The notes: a model not told the origin generated them from the sequence alone. A stretch of 64,000 bases of DNA from Blastomonas sp. CACIA14H2 (GCA_000503195.1 AYSC01000012.1:1-64000); one strand, 5' to 3'; positions 8,759-20,240 are shown, counted from the stretch's first letter. Translations and numbers: made by a program.

Positions 8759-10366
8759 TCAGGCGGCGACGGCCTGACGTTGCGGGGCGGCGGCGCGGAC
8801 CGCCTCATCGACATGCTCTTCGAACTGCGCGAAATTGTCGATGAACTGGCCGACCAGCTTTTGCGCGGTGGCGTCGTAATCCGCCTTGTCCGCCCAGGTG
8901 CCGCGCGGATCGAGGATCGCGCTGTCGACGCCCGGCACGCTGACCGGAACCTCGAAGCCGAAATTCGGGTCCTTGCGGAATTCGGTGCTGTTCAGGCTGC
9001 CGTCGAGCGCGGCGTTGAGCAGCGCCCGCGTTGCCTTGATCGGCATGCGGCTGCCGACGCCGTGCTTGCCGCCGGTCCAGCCGGTATTGACCAGCCAGCA
9101 GGTGACATTGCCCTTGGCGATGCGCTCCTTGAGGAGGTTGCCATAGACCGAGGGATGGCGCGGCATGAACGGTGCGCCGAAACAGGTCGAGAAGGTCGCC
9201 GAAGGCTCGGTCACGCCGATTTCGGTGCCGGCGACGCGCGCGGTATAGCCCGACAGGAAGTGATACATCGCCTGTTCGGGGGTCAGGCGCGCGATCGGCG
9301 GCAGTACGCCATAGGCATCGGCGGTGAGGAAGATGATGTTCTTCGGCACCGGACCCAGATTGTCCTTCGACGTGTTGGGAATGAAGTCGATCGGGTACGA
9401 ACCGCGGCTGTTCTCTGCCAGCGAATTGTCGGCAAAGTCGAGCGTGCGGGTGGCGGGGTCCATCACCACGTTTTCCAGCACCGTGCCGAAACGACCGGTG
9501 GTGGCGTAGATTTCGGGCTCGGCCTCGGGCGAGAGGTTGATCATCTTGGCATAGCAGCCGCCTTCGAAGTTGAACACGGCGGTGTCCGACCAGCCATGCT
9601 CGTCATCACCGATCAGCGTGCGGCTGGCATCGGCGGACAGCGTGGTCTTGCCGGTGCCCGACAGGCCGAAGAACACGGCGGTGTCGCCTTCGGGGCCGAT
9701 ATTGGCCGAACAGTGCATCGGCATCACGCCCTTGGTCGGCAGCAGATAGTTGAGGATGCCGAAGACTGACTTCTTCATCTCGCCCGCGTACGCGGTGCCG
9801 CCGATCAGGATCAGTTTTTCGGACAGGTTGACCGCGATCACGGTCTCGCTGCGCGTGCCATGCTTGGCTGGATCGGCGCGGAAGCTGGGCAGGTCGATGA
9901 TCGTGTATTCGGGCGCGAAATCGGCCAGCTCTTCCGCTTTGGGGCGGACCAGCAGGGTGCGGATGAACTGGCTGTGCCAGGCGAATTCGTTGATGACGCG
10001 GACGTTGACGCGATATTCGGGCTGCGAACCGCCGAACAGGTCCTGTACGTAGAGCTTGGGCTTTTCGGCGAGAAAGGCCAGGAAATCGGCCTTGAGCGCG
10101 GCGAAATTCTCGGGCGTCATCGCGACGTTGGTCTTGCCCCACCAGACGGTGTTCTCGGTCTCGGCGTCGCGGACGATGAACTTGTCGTTGGCGCTGCGGC
10201 CCGTGTGCTTGCCCGTTGCGACGACCAGCGCACCGCCCTTGGCCAGCGAACCCTCGCCATTGCGCAGGGCCTCTTCGACCAGGGCTTCGGTGCCCAGATT
10301 CCAGTGCTGGTTGTCGGTTGCGGTAATGCCCTGATCGGCAAGCGAAACTTTGGATTTGATGGCCAC
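8759..10366 (-). CDS. pckA: Phosphoenolpyruvate carboxykinase (ATP)
   Basis: A 535-residue ATP-dependent PEP carboxykinase, which turns oxaloacetate into PEP at the entry of gluconeogenesis. The kinase loop [16 protein letters not shown], the upstream block [20 protein letters not shown] and the arginine-bearing substrate region ([12 protein letters not shown]) are intact. Divergent from chvI. The intergenic region carries a 14-bp site identical to an operator of the pectin locus (10507-10520), which suggests control by the uronate-responsive LacI repressor. In alphaproteobacteria pckA is also a known target of ChvI-type regulators. Confidence 0.97.
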   Translation of the reverse strand: MAIKSKVSLADQGITATDNQHWNLGTEALVEEALRNGEGSLAKGGALVVATGKHTGRSANDKFIVRDAETENTVWWGKTNVAMTPENFAALKADFLAFLAEKPKLYVQDLFGGSQPEYRVNVRVINEFAWHSQFIRTLLVRPKAEELADFAPEYTIIDLPSFRADPAKHGTRSETVIAVNLSEKLILIGGTAYAGEMKKSVFGILNYLLPTKGVMPMHCSANIGPEGDTAVFFGLSGTGKTTLSADASRTLIGDDEHGWSDTAVFNFEGGCYAKMINLSPEAEPEIYATTGRFGTVLENVVMDPATRTLDFADNSLAENSRGSYPIDFIPNTSKDNLGPVPKNIIFLTADAYGVLPPIARLTPEQAMYHFLSGYTARVAGTEIGVTEPSATFSTCFGAPFMPRHPSVYGNLLKERIAKGNVTCWLVNTGWTGGKHGVGSRMPIKATRALLNAALDGSLNSTEFRKDPNFGFEVPVSVPGVDSAILDPRGTWADKADYDATAQKLVGQFIDNFAQFEEHVDEAVRAAAPQRQAVAA

Positions 10367-10506
10367 TGCTGATATTCTCCCAAGTTGGTGCCGCCCCTGG
10401 CTGATCTCGCGTCCACCCGCCAGCCTTCGTCAATCCGGGACGACTCACGCCGTCTTTTCTCGTGGTAGGATTGTCCAAGACGTCTGCCGCCACGTCTGTC
10501 AATAGC

Positions 10507-10520
10507 TGCTACCGGTGTCA
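10507..10520 (+). promoter_or_regulatory. LacI-type operator between pckA and chvI
   Basis: TGCTACCGGTGTCA matches 12 of 14 positions of the palindrome TGACACCGGTGTCA and is identical, base for base, to the site at 32417-32430 upstream of the pectin-locus TonB receptor. It lies 141 bp upstream of pckA and 134 bp upstream of chvI. Binding by the LacI protein encoded at 38475-39491 is inferred. Confidence 0.6.
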
Positions 10521-10653
10521 TAACATGGGTAGTGCATTGTTGCGGATGCACACGCAAAATGCTGCGTTGCGGCATTTGCCAGATAGCTGTTTACCCTGCC
10601 GTCGGGATATGCGACCGGCAGGGCGACGCAGTTCGAGGAGGACAGGGCCGATC

Positions 10654-11361
10654 ATGGCGGCAGTGATTGCGCTGGTCGATGACGACCGCAACATTCTGAC
10701 ATCGGTATCGATCGCATTGCAGGCGGAAGGCTTCGTCACGCGGCTCTATTCGGACGGGGAGACGGCGCTCAAGGCGATCGTCGACACGCCGCCCGACCTT
10801 TGCCTGTTCGATATCAAGATGCCGCGCATGGACGGGCTGGAGCTGCTGCGCCGGGTGCGCGAGCACAGCGCGGTCCCGGTGATCTTCCTGACCTCGAAGG
10901 ACGAGGAGCTCGACGAGGCGCTGGGCCTCGCCATGGGCGCGGACGACTATATCACCAAGCCTTTCTCGCAGCGGCTGCTGATCGCCCGGATCAAGGCGAT
11001 CCTGCGCCGCGCCGAACTGATGCGCGCGCCCGAGACGCCGAGCGACGAACCCGCCGCCGAGCCGATCGTGCGCGGGCGGCTCGAGATGGACCCGGCGCGG
11101 CACATGGTGGCGTGGGACGGCAAGAAGGTGACGCTGACGGTCACCGAATTCCTGATCCTCGAGGCACTGGCGGCGAGGCCCGGCGTGGTCAAGAGCCGCA
11201 ACCAGCTGATGGACGCGGCCTATCAGGACGATGTCTATGTCGATGACCGCACCATCGACAGCCATATCAAGCGGCTGCGGCGCAAGTTCCGCGAGGTCGA
11301 TCCCGAATTTTCCGCTATCGATACCCTGTATGGCGCCGGCTACCGTTTCGCAGGAGAATAA
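10654..11361 (+). CDS. chvI: Two-component response regulator ChvI
   Basis: A 235-residue OmpR-class regulator. The receiver domain has the acidic pocket (VDDDRN), phospho-acceptor D53 in [10 protein letters not shown] and the switch Lys in ITKPFS; the C-terminal winged helix ends TLYGAGYRF. It pairs with the kinase directly downstream. In alphaproteobacteria ChvG-ChvI responds to acid or cell-envelope signals. The ATG at 10654, after GAGGAGGACAGGG, was chosen over a longer frame from 10462, whose extra N-terminus resembles nothing. The stop codon overlaps the likely start of chvG. Confidence 0.92.
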   Translation: MAAVIALVDDDRNILTSVSIALQAEGFVTRLYSDGETALKAIVDTPPDLCLFDIKMPRMDGLELLRRVREHSAVPVIFLTSKDEELDEALGLAMGADDYITKPFSQRLLIARIKAILRRAELMRAPETPSDEPAAEPIVRGRLEMDPARHMVAWDGKKVTLTVTEFLILEALAARPGVVKSRNQLMDAAYQDDVYVDDRTIDSHIKRLRRKFREVDPEFSAIDTLYGAGYRFAGE

Positions 11362-12928
11362 CCCGCCCACGCTGAGGCTGGGCTGGACGCGCCGGGTCTC
11401 GCTGACCTGGCGCATCCTCGCGGTGAACGTCTTTGCCATCGCGATGCTCGGCGGCGGGCTGCTCTATCTCGACAGCTATCGCGAGCAGATCATCCAGGAG
11501 CGGCTCGAGCAGGAGCAGCAGAGCATCTGGCTGCTGGCGCATGCGATGGAGCGGCTGGATACGCGCGGGCGGACGGCGATGATCAGGGCGGTCAGCGACC
11601 GGTATGACTCGCGCATCCGGCTCTATGATGCGCGCGGCCGTGTCGTGCTGGACAGTTTCGCGCTGGCCCCGCCGGGCTATCGGCTACGCGACCCGTCCGA
11701 AGAACCCTGGCAGCGTCATGCCGCGCGCCTGCTCGATCAGGGCTTCGACTGGCTGGTCGATGCAAAGCGGGTCGACCGGTTCGTCGAACCCGCCCGCGAT
11801 CGCCTGCAGAACTGGCCCGAGGCGGTCGCCGCCCGGCGCAGCGGCAGGGCGGTGGCGCGGATGCGCTACGCGCCCGATCGCACGCCGATGATCAGCGCGG
11901 CGATCGCGCTGCCCCGCGGCGAAGAGGTGCTGCTTACCAGCTACAATGCGCGCGACATCACCCGCATCGTGCGCGCCGAGCGGTTCAATCTGACGATGAT
12001 CGTGCTGGCGACGGCGATTGTCTCGATCCTGTTCTCGCTGTTCCTGGCGCGGACCATCGTGCAGCCGCTGCGTCGCCTGGCGAGCGCTGCCGTGCGGGTG
12101 CGGCTGGGCCGCGCGCGCGAGGTGGTGGTGCCACGCCTGCCGTCGCGCGGGGACGAGATCGGCCTGCTCGCGCGGTCGCTTTCGGACATGAGCATGGCGC
12201 TGCGGATGAAGATCGACGCGACCGAGGCCTTTGCCGCCGATGTCAGCCACGAGCTCAAGAACCCGCTCGCCTCGCTGCGCTCCGCGCTCGAGGGGCTGGC
12301 CAGCGTGAAGGACGAACGGCTCCGCGAGCAGCTGTTCGAGATCGCGTGCAGCGACGTGCGCCGACTCGACCGGCTGATTACCGACATTTCCGAGGCGTCG
12401 CGCGTCGATGCCCAGCTCACCCGGACCCGGTTCGAGCCGATCGATCTGGGCGAGATGATCGAGAATCTGCTCGAGCTGCGCCGCTCGCGCGGACTCAACC
12501 AGGGGCGCGAGACCGCCTTTGCCCGGCCCCGGCGCGGCGTCGCCGTGGTGATGGGCGAGGGGACGCGGCTGGAGCGCGTGATCTCCAACCTGCTCGACAA
12601 TGCCGTGTCCTTCTCGCCGCCCGGCGGGCTGGTGCGGATCGAGGCGACGCAGATGCGAGGGCGGGTGCTGGTGCGGGTGATCGACGAGGGGCCGGGCGTG
12701 CCGCCGAGCGAGCGCGAGGCGATCTTCCGCCGGTTCCACAGCGCGCGCCCCGAGGGCGAGGAATTCGGCCAGCATAGCGGGCTCGGCCTCGCGATCGCGC
12801 GGACCATCGTCGAAGGGCATCACGGCACGATCACCGTCGCCGATCGCGACGACGGAGCGCAGGGCGCGGTGTTCGAGATCTGCCTGCCCGCCAAGGACCA
12901 GCAGGAACTGCCCATTTCCCCGGCCTAA
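11330..12928 (+). CDS. chvG: Sensor histidine kinase ChvG
   Basis: About 532 residues: first membrane helix near residues 28-45, a periplasmic sensor part, second helix near 220-242 ([18 protein letters not shown]), HAMP domain, dimerisation box with phospho-accepting H307 ([14 protein letters not shown]) and an ATP-binding domain (N-box [15 protein letters not shown]-box [12 protein letters not shown]). It autophosphorylates and passes phosphate to ChvI. The start is uncertain: the ATG at 11330 lacks a clear ribosome-binding site, whereas an AGGAG at 11352-11356 would favour a non-ATG start near 11372-11378. Either way it is translationally coupled to chvI. Confidence 0.9.
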   Translation: MAPATVSQENNPPTLRLGWTRRVSLTWRILAVNVFAIAMLGGGLLYLDSYREQIIQERLEQEQQSIWLLAHAMERLDTRGRTAMIRAVSDRYDSRIRLYDARGRVVLDSFALAPPGYRLRDPSEEPWQRHAARLLDQGFDWLVDAKRVDRFVEPARDRLQNWPEAVAARRSGRAVARMRYAPDRTPMISAAIALPRGEEVLLTSYNARDITRIVRAERFNLTMIVLATAIVSILFSLFLARTIVQPLRRLASAAVRVRLGRAREVVVPRLPSRGDEIGLLARSLSDMSMALRMKIDATEAFAADVSHELKNPLASLRSALEGLASVKDERLREQLFEIACSDVRRLDRLITDISEASRVDAQLTRTRFEPIDLGEMIENLLELRRSRGLNQGRETAFARPRRGVAVVMGEGTRLERVISNLLDNAVSFSPPGGLVRIEATQMRGRVLVRVIDEGPGVPPSEREAIFRRFHSARPEGEEFGQHSGLGLAIARTIVEGHHGTITVADRDDGAQGAVFEICLPAKDQQELPISPA

Positions 12929-12978
12929 AACCGGCGCTAACATGAGGCCAGTCCGAAAGCGGATCAGGGGGAGGGACC

Positions 12979-13413
12979 ATGGTGCAGGGTGACAGGATCA
13001 CCTATCCTGCGAGTTGCGTCAGCATTGGCGGCGCAGCGCTGCTGATCAGCGGCGAATCGGGGATCGGCAAGTCCGAACTGGCGCTGGCGCTGATCGACCG
13101 CGGTGCGCGGCTGATCAGCGACGACCACACTGCGCTGCGCCGCGAGGATGGCCGCATCATCGCCTCGCCCGCGCCCAATATCGGCGGCCTGATCGAGGTG
13201 CGCAATCTGGGGCTGTTGCCCGTCGAGCCGGGGCCGGATTGCCCGGTTGCGCTGCTGATCGAGCTCAACCGCGCCGCGCCGCGCTGGATCGAACGCAGCG
13301 AGCACCGCGCGCTGCTCGGCGTCGATATCCCCGAAATCTTGCTGTCACCGGATAGCCGGGTCCTGCCGATCAAGGCCGAAATGGCATTGCAAGCCTATGG
13401 GATCAAAGGCTAG
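12979..13413 (+). CDS. hprK: Truncated HPr kinase/phosphorylase
   Basis: A 144-residue protein with Walker A GESGIGKSELAL and the HPr-kinase signature region around RNLGLLPV. It is about half the Firmicute length because the N-terminal domain is absent, as is normal in alphaproteobacteria. It phosphorylates a serine of HPr and so sets the state of the regulatory PTS. It sits 50 bp after chvG and before rapZ, EIIA and HPr, the standard alphaproteobacterial order that couples ChvGI to the PTS. Confidence 0.9.
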   Translation: MVQGDRITYPASCVSIGGAALLISGESGIGKSELALALIDRGARLISDDHTALRREDGRIIASPAPNIGGLIEVRNLGLLPVEPGPDCPVALLIELNRAAPRWIERSEHRALLGVDIPEILLSPDSRVLPIKAEMALQAYGIKG

Positions 13414-13463
13414 GTCACGCTTTGGTGCGGCCCGACAGGTGCGCGGCACGCCAGGGGTGGCCA

Positions 13464-14417
13464 ATGACCGATTCCAGTATCGTGCCGGCAGGTTTGCCTG
13501 CAATCGAACCGCACCGCGTCTTGCTGGTCACTGGGCTGTCGGGCGCCGGCAAATCCACCGCGCTCAAGACGCTCGAGGATCTCGGCTGGGAGGCGATCGA
13601 CAATTTCCCGATCCGGCTGCTGCCGCTGCTCATGGATACGCCACAGGCGGTGCGCCGCGACGGGCAGGAGCGCCCACTGGCGATCGGCTTCGACACGCGC
13701 ACGCGCGGGTTCGATCCCGGATCGATCGTGCGCCAGGTGCGCGACCTCGAGGAGCGGCCCGAATATGCGATCAGCACGCTGTTCCTCGACTGCGCAGGCC
13801 GCGAGCTGCAGCGGCGCTATGCCGAGACGCGCCGGCGCCATCCGCTGGCGCAGGATCGCTCGGCCGAAGCCGGCATTGCCGAGGAGCGCGAATGGCTGCA
13901 GCCGCTCAGGCGCTGGGCGGAAAATGTCATCGATACGACCAATCTGGCACTGTCCGACCTGCAGCAGGAAATCCGCGCCCGGTTCGCGCTCGAGCAGTCG
14001 CCGACCAGCATCATCATCACCAGCTTCGGTTTCGCGCGCGGCATGCCGCCCAGCGCCGATCTGGTGTTCGACATGCGCTTCCTGCGCAATCCCTATTGGG
14101 ACCGGTCGCTGCGCGATCTGACCGGACTGGATGCCCCTGTCGGCGCGTTCGTCACCCAGGACCCGGCCTATCAGGGTGCGGTCGACCGGATCGTCGATCT
14201 GCTGACCTTTCTGCTGCCGCGCTATCAGGCGGCGGCCAAGGCCTATGTGCACATCGCGATAGGGTGTACCGGCGGGAGACACCGGTCGGTGTTCGTGGCG
14301 CAGGAGATCACCAAACGCTTGCAAGCAGCAGGCTTTTGTCCCACTGTCCAGCATCGCAATCTGACGTCACGACCCACGGATGCCATAGAAGAAAGCCCCG
14401 CGCCGCCGCCCGCATGA
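13464..14417 (+). CDS. rapZ: RapZ-family nucleotide-binding protein
   Basis: A 317-residue P-loop protein (LVTGLSGAGKSTALK near residue 28) with the C-terminal RapZ signature IGCTGGRHRSVFVA. In enterobacteria RapZ is an RNase E adaptor for small-RNA decay; in alphaproteobacteria the role is less clear, but the gene stays in the hprK-PTS cluster. The ATG at 13464 has AGGGGTGG five bases upstream; a TTG at 13422 in frame is less likely. Confidence 0.9.
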   Translation: MTDSSIVPAGLPAIEPHRVLLVTGLSGAGKSTALKTLEDLGWEAIDNFPIRLLPLLMDTPQAVRRDGQERPLAIGFDTRTRGFDPGSIVRQVRDLEERPEYAISTLFLDCAGRELQRRYAETRRRHPLAQDRSAEAGIAEEREWLQPLRRWAENVIDTTNLALSDLQQEIRARFALEQSPTSIIITSFGFARGMPPSADLVFDMRFLRNPYWDRSLRDLTGLDAPVGAFVTQDPAYQGAVDRIVDLLTFLLPRYQAAAKAYVHIAIGCTGGRHRSVFVAQEITKRLQAAGFCPTVQHRNLTSRPTDAIEESPAPPPA

Positions 14418-14522
14418 AGGCAGCGCGCCGGGCAGGGGAGAGATCGCTGAAACAGGCACGGGTCAGGGACAGACGTCGGCAATAGAGACTTCAAGCTACA
14501 GAAACTGGTATAAACATCCCCC

Positions 14523-14933
14523 ATGATCGGTCTTATTCTCGTCACCCATGGACGGCTCGCGCAGGAATTTCTGGTCGCGATGGAACATGTGGTGGGCAAG
14601 CAGCAGCACATCGAAACGATCGATATCGGTCCCAATGATGACATGGAACAGCGGCGCGCCGATATCGCCGCCGCGATTGCCAAGGTCGATACCGGCAAGG
14701 GCGTGATCGTGCTCACCGACCTGTTCGGTGGCACGCCGTCGAACCTCGCGATCTCGCTGCTCGAAGCGGGCCGGGTCGAGGTGATCGCCGGCGTCAACCT
14801 GCCGATGCTGATCCGGCTGGAAGGCGCGCGCCGATCGATGAACGTGCGCGAGGCTGTGGCTGCTGCGCGCGATGCCGGGCAGAAATATATCAGCGTCGCG
14901 TCCGACCTGCTCGGCCAGGAAAGCGCCCAGTGA
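14523..14933 (+). CDS. PTS EIIA component, mannose type
   Basis: A 136-residue EIIA-Man-like protein. The phospho-accepting His is in the N-terminal LVTHG motif (about H9), and DLFGGTPSNLA matches the family. No EIIB or EIIC partner is present, so this is a regulatory rather than a sugar-transporting PTS, as usual in this group. Its stop overlaps the start of the HPr gene by 4 bp (GTGA). The preceding 105-bp gap probably holds its promoter. Confidence 0.92.
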   Translation: MIGLILVTHGRLAQEFLVAMEHVVGKQQHIETIDIGPNDDMEQRRADIAAAIAKVDTGKGVIVLTDLFGGTPSNLAISLLEAGRVEVIAGVNLPMLIRLEGARRSMNVREAVAAARDAGQKYISVASDLLGQESAQ

Positions 14934-15202
14934 GCGAACAGACCGTGCAGATCACCAATCAGCGTGGCCTGCATGCGCGGGCGAGCGCCAAGTTCGTCGC
15001 CGCCGTCGCGCGCCTGCCCGAAACGGTGAAGGTGCATGTCAGCAAAGACGATAACGAGGTCACCGGCAGCTCGATCATGGGGCTGATGATGCTGGGGGCC
15101 GCGCGCGGCGACAGCATCACCATCCGCGTCGAGGGCGAGGGCGAAGAGGCCGCGCTCAAGAAGCTGGTCGGTCTGGTCATGGACGGCTTCGGCGAGGACT
15201 GA
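14930..15202 (+). CDS. ptsH: Phosphocarrier protein HPr
   Basis: A 90-residue HPr with the PEP-dependent phosphorylation site in GLHARAS (H16) and the regulatory-serine region TGSSIMGLMML that HprK would modify. It starts with GTG overlapping the EIIA stop codon. The enzyme I that feeds it must lie elsewhere. Confidence 0.95.
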   Translation: MSEQTVQITNQRGLHARASAKFVAAVARLPETVKVHVSKDDNEVTGSSIMGLMMLGAARGDSITIRVEGEGEEAALKKLVGLVMDGFGED

Positions 15203-15223
15203 TCCTCGGCTCCCGCGCGCGCC

Positions 15224-16030
15224 ATGACCCCCAACCGTCTGCTCATCACCGGATTTTCCAACCCCGCCGTCAAGGCCGCGCGGTCTTTGCGCGAAAAGAA
15301 GCATCGCAAGCGCGAGGGGCGTTTCCTCGCCGAAGGGTTGCGCCTGCTGACCGAGGCGCGCGAGGCGGGGATCGTTCCAGAAGCTCTGTGGCTGGGCCAG
15401 CAGCGCGATCCGCACCCGCTGGTTGATGCGCTCGAAGCGGCGGTGGCCGAGCGCGGCGGTACGATCTACGAGACGACGACCGATATCCTGTCCAAGATCA
15501 GCGGCAAGGACAATCCGCAGACGGTGCTCGGCGTGTTCGCCGATCTGCCGACCTCGCTCGAGGCGCTTGACCGCAACCGGTCGGGCATCTGGCTGGTGGC
15601 GCAGGCGATGCGCGATCCCGGCAATCTCGGCACCATGCTGCGCACCTGTGATGCGGTGGGCGCAGGCGGGCTGATCCTGGTCGACCAGTGCGTCGATCCG
15701 TTCTCGGTCGAGGCGGTGCGCGCCAGCATGGGGGCGGTGTTCACCGTGCCGGTGGCGCAGGCCGAATGGGGCGATTTCCTGCGCTGGCTCCGCACCGGAC
15801 CGGGGCAACTCGTCGGCACCAGCCTTAACACCAGCTTCGACTATCGCGGTGCGGATTATGCCGCGCCGTGCTTCCTGCTGATCGGCAACGAGGCGCAGGG
15901 GCTGCCCTCAGCCTATGAGGCGGAGTGCGACCTGCTGGTCAAGATCCCGATGCTCGGCAAGGCGGACAGCCTGAACGCTGCGGTCGCCGCCGCGGTCATG
16001 GCCTATGAGGTGCTCGCCCGGCAGGGTTGA
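15224..16030 (+). CDS. SpoU/TrmH-family RNA 2'-O-methyltransferase
   Basis: A 268-residue SPOUT methyltransferase. The N-terminal substrate-binding domain has the [15 protein letters not shown] block, and the C-terminal knot domain has all three motifs: [27 protein letters not shown] and [16 protein letters not shown]. The expected reaction is SAM-dependent 2'-O-methylation of rRNA or tRNA ribose; the target nucleotide cannot be assigned. It follows ptsH by 21 bp and is convergent with purH. Confidence 0.9.
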   Translation: MTPNRLLITGFSNPAVKAARSLREKKHRKREGRFLAEGLRLLTEAREAGIVPEALWLGQQRDPHPLVDALEAAVAERGGTIYETTTDILSKISGKDNPQTVLGVFADLPTSLEALDRNRSGIWLVAQAMRDPGNLGTMLRTCDAVGAGGLILVDQCVDPFSVEAVRASMGAVFTVPVAQAEWGDFLRWLRTGPGQLVGTSLNTSFDYRGADYAAPCFLLIGNEAQGLPSAYEAECDLLVKIPMLGKADSLNAAVAAAVMAYEVLARQG

Positions 16031-16051
16031 GGCCGCCGGGCGCTTGCACCG

Positions 16052-17641
16052 TCAGTGGCGGAAGTGCCGCATGCCGGTAAATACCATCGCCAGGCCCGCC
16101 TCGTCGGCGGCGGCGATCACCTCGTCGTCGCGCATCGACCCGCCCGGCTGGATCACCGCCGTCGCGCCCGCCTCGACCGCCGCCAGCAGCCCATCGGCAA
16201 ACGGGAAGAACGCGTCCGAGGCGACCGACGAGCCGACCGTGCGCGGCTCGCCCCAGCCATAGGTTTCCGCCGCTTCGCGCGCCTTGGCAGCGGCAATCCG
16301 CGCCGAATCGCGGCGGTTCATCTGGCCCGCGCCGATGCCGGCGGTCGCGCCGTCCTTGGCATAGACGATCGCGTTCGACTTGACGTGCTTGGCGACGGTC
16401 CAGGCGAACAGGCAGTCGGTCAGCTCCTGCTCGGTCGGCGCGCGCTTGGTGACGACCTTCAGGTCCTCGCGCGTGATGCGGCCATTGTCGCGCGATTGCA
16501 GCAGCGCTCCGCCCGCGATGGTGCGCAGCGCGATGCCGCCGCGCGCCGGGTTCCACAGCTCGCCGGTCAGGATCAGGCGCAGGCTCTTCTTCTTGGCGAA
16601 CACCGCCTTGGCCGCCTCATCGGCATCAGGCGCGCAGACAACCTCGGTGAAGATGTCGCTGATCGCCTCGGCCGTCGGGCCGTCGAGCGGACGGTTGACC
16701 GCGATGATCCCGCCGAATGCCGAAACGCTGTCGCACTGCAGCGCCGCCATGTAGGCGCTGACCAGATCGTCGCCGCTCGCCACGCCGCACGGATTGGCAT
16801 GCTTGACGATCACCACGGTCGGCGGCCCGTCGCGGAATTCGGCGACCAGCTCGAGCGCGGCATCGGCGTCGTTGAGGTTGTTGAAGCTCAGCTCCTTGCC
16901 CTGGACCTGGCGATGGTCGGCGAGCGATCCGCCCGGCGCAAAGGCGGGCAGGTAGAGCGCCGCGCTCTGGTGCGGGTTCTCGCCATAGCGCAGCGCCTGG
17001 CCCTTGCGGAACGGCACCGAGAACTTCTCGGGATACATCTCGCCCTGGTCGGCAAAGGCGAACCAGCTCGCGATCATCGCGTCATATTCGGCCGTCGCGG
17101 CATAGGCCTTGGCCGCCATCTTGCGGCGGAAGGCGAGGCTGGTCGCGCCGCCGCTCGCCTGCATCTCTTGCGCCAGCGTCGCATAATCGGCAGGATCGGT
17201 GACGATGGTGACGAAGGCATGGTTCTTGGCGGCAGAGCGCACCATGCTGGGGCCGCCGATATCAATATTCTCGATGATCTCGTCGCGCTCGGCGCCCTTG
17301 GCGACGGTCGCGGCAAAGGGATAGAGGTTGACCACGACCAGATCGATCGCGCCGATGCCGTGCGTGTTCATTGCGGCGACATGCTCTGCATTGTCGCGCA
17401 CCGCGAGCAGACCGCCATGCACCATCGGGTGCAGCGTCTTGACGCGGCCGTCCATCATCTCGGGAAAGTCGGTGATCTCCGAAATGTCGCGCACCGCAAG
17501 GCCCGCATCGCGCAGCGCCTTGGCGGTGCCGCCGGTGGAGATCAGCTCCACGCCATGCGCCGCCAGAGTGGCGCCGAGTTCGGCCAGGCCGCTTTTGTCG
17601 GAGACGGAAAGCAGCGCGCGCTTGATCGCAATGTCGGTCAC
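16052..17641 (-). CDS. purH: Bifunctional AICAR transformylase/IMP cyclohydrolase
   Basis: A 529-residue enzyme for the last two steps of IMP synthesis. Cyclohydrolase motifs ([40 protein letters not shown]) precede transformylase motifs ([42 protein letters not shown]). A GTG at 17641 ([11 protein letters not shown]) is the likely start; it lies 4 bp after the stop of the heparinase-like gene, so the two are coupled. A longer frame back to 17713 overlaps that gene and is not family-like. Confidence 0.95.
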   Translation of the reverse strand: MTDIAIKRALLSVSDKSGLAELGATLAAHGVELISTGGTAKALRDAGLAVRDISEITDFPEMMDGRVKTLHPMVHGGLLAVRDNAEHVAAMNTHGIGAIDLVVVNLYPFAATVAKGAERDEIIENIDIGGPSMVRSAAKNHAFVTIVTDPADYATLAQEMQASGGATSLAFRRKMAAKAYAATAEYDAMIASWFAFADQGEMYPEKFSVPFRKGQALRYGENPHQSAALYLPAFAPGGSLADHRQVQGKELSFNNLNDADAALELVAEFRDGPPTVVIVKHANPCGVASGDDLVSAYMAALQCDSVSAFGGIIAVNRPLDGPTAEAISDIFTEVVCAPDADEAAKAVFAKKKSLRLILTGELWNPARGGIALRTIAGGALLQSRDNGRITREDLKVVTKRAPTEQELTDCLFAWTVAKHVKSNAIVYAKDGATAGIGAGQMNRRDSARIAAAKAREAAETYGWGEPRTVGSSVASDAFFPFADGLLAAVEAGATAVIQPGGSMRDDEVIAAADEAGLAMVFTGMRHFRH

Positions 17642-17645
17642 GTGA

Positions 17646-19496
17646 TTATCCCATATGCTTGATGAGCCAGCCGTAGTTTCCGCCGCCCACCGATGCGGTG
17701 CCGGACAGGACAATCTGCTGGCTGGGCCTGATCTGCCCGTTTTCGTCCACCCAGAGGCTTTCCTCGAGCGTTACCTTGCTGGCGGCAGAGCGGAACTGCC
17801 AGAGCGATCCATCGGCGACGCGCAGGAACACGCCCCAGCCATCGGTCGCCAGATGCGCCTCGACATCCACGCCGAGATGGAAACGGATCGCGAAGGGAAC
17901 ATCGCCCGTTTTCTGCCGCCCGAAGCTGCGCCCGAAACCGCCCTTGGCGGCGGGAAGCAGCACATCCTCGCCGCGCAGTTCGCGCCCGTCGCTGCGCAGC
18001 ACCAGCAGGCGGCGATGGATCAGGCCATAGCGCCGGGCATAGCCGTCATGTGTCATGTCGAGCCGCGCGGCATCGTCGCTGTCGCGCCGGTCGAGCTCGA
18101 CCAGCCCGACGCCCTTGCCGAGCTGGCCCTTGGGCAGCACCGAGGTGCTGTTGGTATCGTCGAGGCACAGCGTCGAGTGCGCCGCGGTGGCGCGGAGCCC
18201 CTTGGCGAGCTCGGGCGGCATGTCGGGCGCAATCGCGCTTGCGCCGCCGCAATTGACGATCAGCCGATGCGGGCCGTGGCTCATCTCGAACGCGAGCGTG
18301 GAGGCGCAGCCCATCACCGCATGCCGCGCCATGGCTGGGGTTCCGGCATCGACCAGCACCACGGTGCGTCCGGCGGGCACGCGCTGATAGCCCCAGTGCC
18401 GCGCATCGCGCAAAGGCCGCGCGCGGATGCCGCTCGCGCGGATCAGCGTCGCCATGGTCTCGGCCGAAATGCCCGGTGCGCCCTGCCAGCTGCCGAGGCT
18501 TCCGTCATGATGCGTCAGTCCCTGCAGGGCGGGGACCGCGCGGCTCAGCGCCAGTTCGACAATCGGCGAGAGCAATTCGCCGCGCGCCGCATAGACCGCG
18601 CGCAGCATCGACAATATCTTGATCGCCTCGATCTGCGCGAGCGGCGAGCGCGACAGAGCGCCGCCATCCTCGCCCATGAAGCCCTCGATCGCGCGCTTGA
18701 GCCCGGCCTCACCGAAGATGCGGCGCGGTTCGCCATCGGGCAGCAGCAGCGCTGCACCGACCACGCCGGCCCAGGCGATGACGCGCGCCAGCCCCTCGGG
18801 CGCCTTGTCGGCGACATGGTCGAGATGCCGTGCGGTGCTGGCAAAATTCCGCAGCACGCGCGAACGATAGACGAGATCGCTGCTCGAGAGGATCAGCGGC
18901 GCGTGTGCGGCGCAATTGAGCATGCGGCGCGCGGCCAGATCGGCGCGCCATGCCGGATCGGCAACGGTTTCCAGATTGGCATCGAGCCAGGCATCGACCA
19001 GCTTCTCGGCAATCGGCACGCAGGTCTCGCGCGGGGCTGCGGCGGAGAGATCGCGCAGCCAGGCGAAGCTGTGAATGTAATCGATCGCTTCGGGCGGGGC
19101 CTGCAGCGTCGCGAAGTTGAGCTTGGCGAGCTCGATCCGCTGCCCGGCAATCTGGAAGAACCCGGCGCGGATCGCCTTGCCGCGACGCGCGTCGCCGGGA
19201 AACGGATCGTCGGGCGCAGCCAGCAGCCGCAGCGGCGAGCGACCCTTGAGCCGCAGCTTGTGCAGCGGGGTGCGCCAGGTCAGCCGATAGAAATAATGGA
19301 CGACGCTTTCGGTCAGCGACAGGCCACGGTCATTCTCGAGCCGCACCAGTTGCTTGCGCCCAGCTTGCGGGCTGTCGTCGATCAGATCGGGCCGGGCCTC
19401 TTGCCCCGCACCGATCAGCGGCAGACGGCGCTCGTCCTCGCTGGCCTGCGCTGCACGGGCGCCTGTCCGGCGGCTCTCGGACAGGACATCGCTCAT
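17646..19496 (-). CDS. Heparinase II/III-like protein
   Basis: A 616-residue protein with an N-terminal alpha-helical toroid-like half and a C-terminal beta-rich heparinase II/III domain ([31 protein letters not shown]). It has no signal peptide, unlike true secreted polysaccharide lyases. The gene is found with purH and rpe in many alphaproteobacteria; its substrate is unknown and an envelope-polysaccharide role is only a guess. Its start overlaps the rpe stop by 4 bp, and purH follows 4 bp after its stop. Confidence 0.85.
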   Translation of the reverse strand: MSDVLSESRRTGARAAQASEDERRLPLIGAGQEARPDLIDDSPQAGRKQLVRLENDRGLSLTESVVHYFYRLTWRTPLHKLRLKGRSPLRLLAAPDDPFPGDARRGKAIRAGFFQIAGQRIELAKLNFATLQAPPEAIDYIHSFAWLRDLSAAAPRETCVPIAEKLVDAWLDANLETVADPAWRADLAARRMLNCAAHAPLILSSSDLVYRSRVLRNFASTARHLDHVADKAPEGLARVIAWAGVVGAALLLPDGEPRRIFGEAGLKRAIEGFMGEDGGALSRSPLAQIEAIKILSMLRAVYAARGELLSPIVELALSRAVPALQGLTHHDGSLGSWQGAPGISAETMATLIRASGIRARPLRDARHWGYQRVPAGRTVVLVDAGTPAMARHAVMGCASTLAFEMSHGPHRLIVNCGGASAIAPDMPPELAKGLRATAAHSTLCLDDTNSTSVLPKGQLGKGVGLVELDRRDSDDAARLDMTHDGYARRYGLIHRRLLVLRSDGRELRGEDVLLPAAKGGFGRSFGRQKTGDVPFAIRFHLGVDVEAHLATDGWGVFLRVADGSLWQFRSAASKVTLEESLWVDENGQIRPSQQIVLSGTASVGGGNYGWLIKHMG

Positions 19497-20155
19497 TGGC
19501 CTTTCAGCTCCCGGATATTGGCGGCATACCGATCGGGACCGCCCTTGAAGCTGGCGGTGCCTGCGACCAGCACATTGGCGCCGGCGTCCACCGCCTGGGG
19601 GGCGGTGACTGTGTCGATACCGCCATCGACCTGGAGATCGATCGCGCGGCCCGATTTCGCGATCATCTTCGCGATCGCCTCGACCTTGCGCAGCTGGCTG
19701 GAAATAAAGCTCTGCCCGCCAAAGCCGGGATTGACGCTCATCACCAGGATGAGATCGACCTCGTCGATCAGATAATCGAGCATCTTGGCAGGCGTCGCGG
19801 GGTTGAGCACCACGCCCGCCTTCTTGCCGAGCGACTTGATCAGCTGCACGGTGCGATGGACATGCGGTCCCGCCTCGGGATGCACGGTGATGATGTCCGC
19901 GCCGGCATCGGCGAATGCCTGGACATACTGATCGACCGGCGAGATCATCAGATGCACGTCGAACGGCTTGGCCGTGTGCGGGCGAAGCGCCTTCACCACC
20001 GCCGGGCCGATGGTGATGTTCGGCACGAAATGCCCGTCCATTACATCGATATGGATCCAGTCCGCGCCCGCCGCATCGATCGCGCGCACCTCTTCACCCA
20101 GACGCGCGAAATCGGCGGACAGGATCGACGGGGCTATCAATGGGGGCTGCGGCAT
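19493..20155 (-). CDS. rpe: Ribulose-phosphate 3-epimerase
   Basis: A 220-residue TIM-barrel enzyme of the pentose phosphate pathway that interconverts ribulose-5-P and xylulose-5-P. Visible motifs are [30 protein letters not shown] with metal-binding D and [14 protein letters not shown] and [10 protein letters not shown]. It is the middle gene of the rsmB-rpe-heparinase-like-purH series. Confidence 0.96.
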   Translation of the reverse strand: MPQPPLIAPSILSADFARLGEEVRAIDAAGADWIHIDVMDGHFVPNITIGPAVVKALRPHTAKPFDVHLMISPVDQYVQAFADAGADIITVHPEAGPHVHRTVQLIKSLGKKAGVVLNPATPAKMLDYLIDEVDLILVMSVNPGFGGQSFISSQLRKVEAIAKMIAKSGRAIDLQVDGGIDTVTAPQAVDAGANVLVAGTASFKGGPDRYAANIRELKGQ

Positions 20156-20240
20156 AGGTCTAGCCGCTTAACCCTCAACATCTTGTGGAGCAAGGCGCTT
20201 TGCGGCGCTTTTCCACATGATTTGGCCCAGACGCGGACAG

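Noticed and set aside
14276-14287. GAGACACCGGTC inside rapZ
   Set aside because: It encodes the conserved GRHRSV motif of RapZ, so protein coding explains it.
20208-20216. TTTTCCACA, close to a DnaA box, between rpe and rsmB
   Set aside because: A single near-match with no cluster of boxes, AT-rich element or dnaA/hemE-type neighbours; not an origin.
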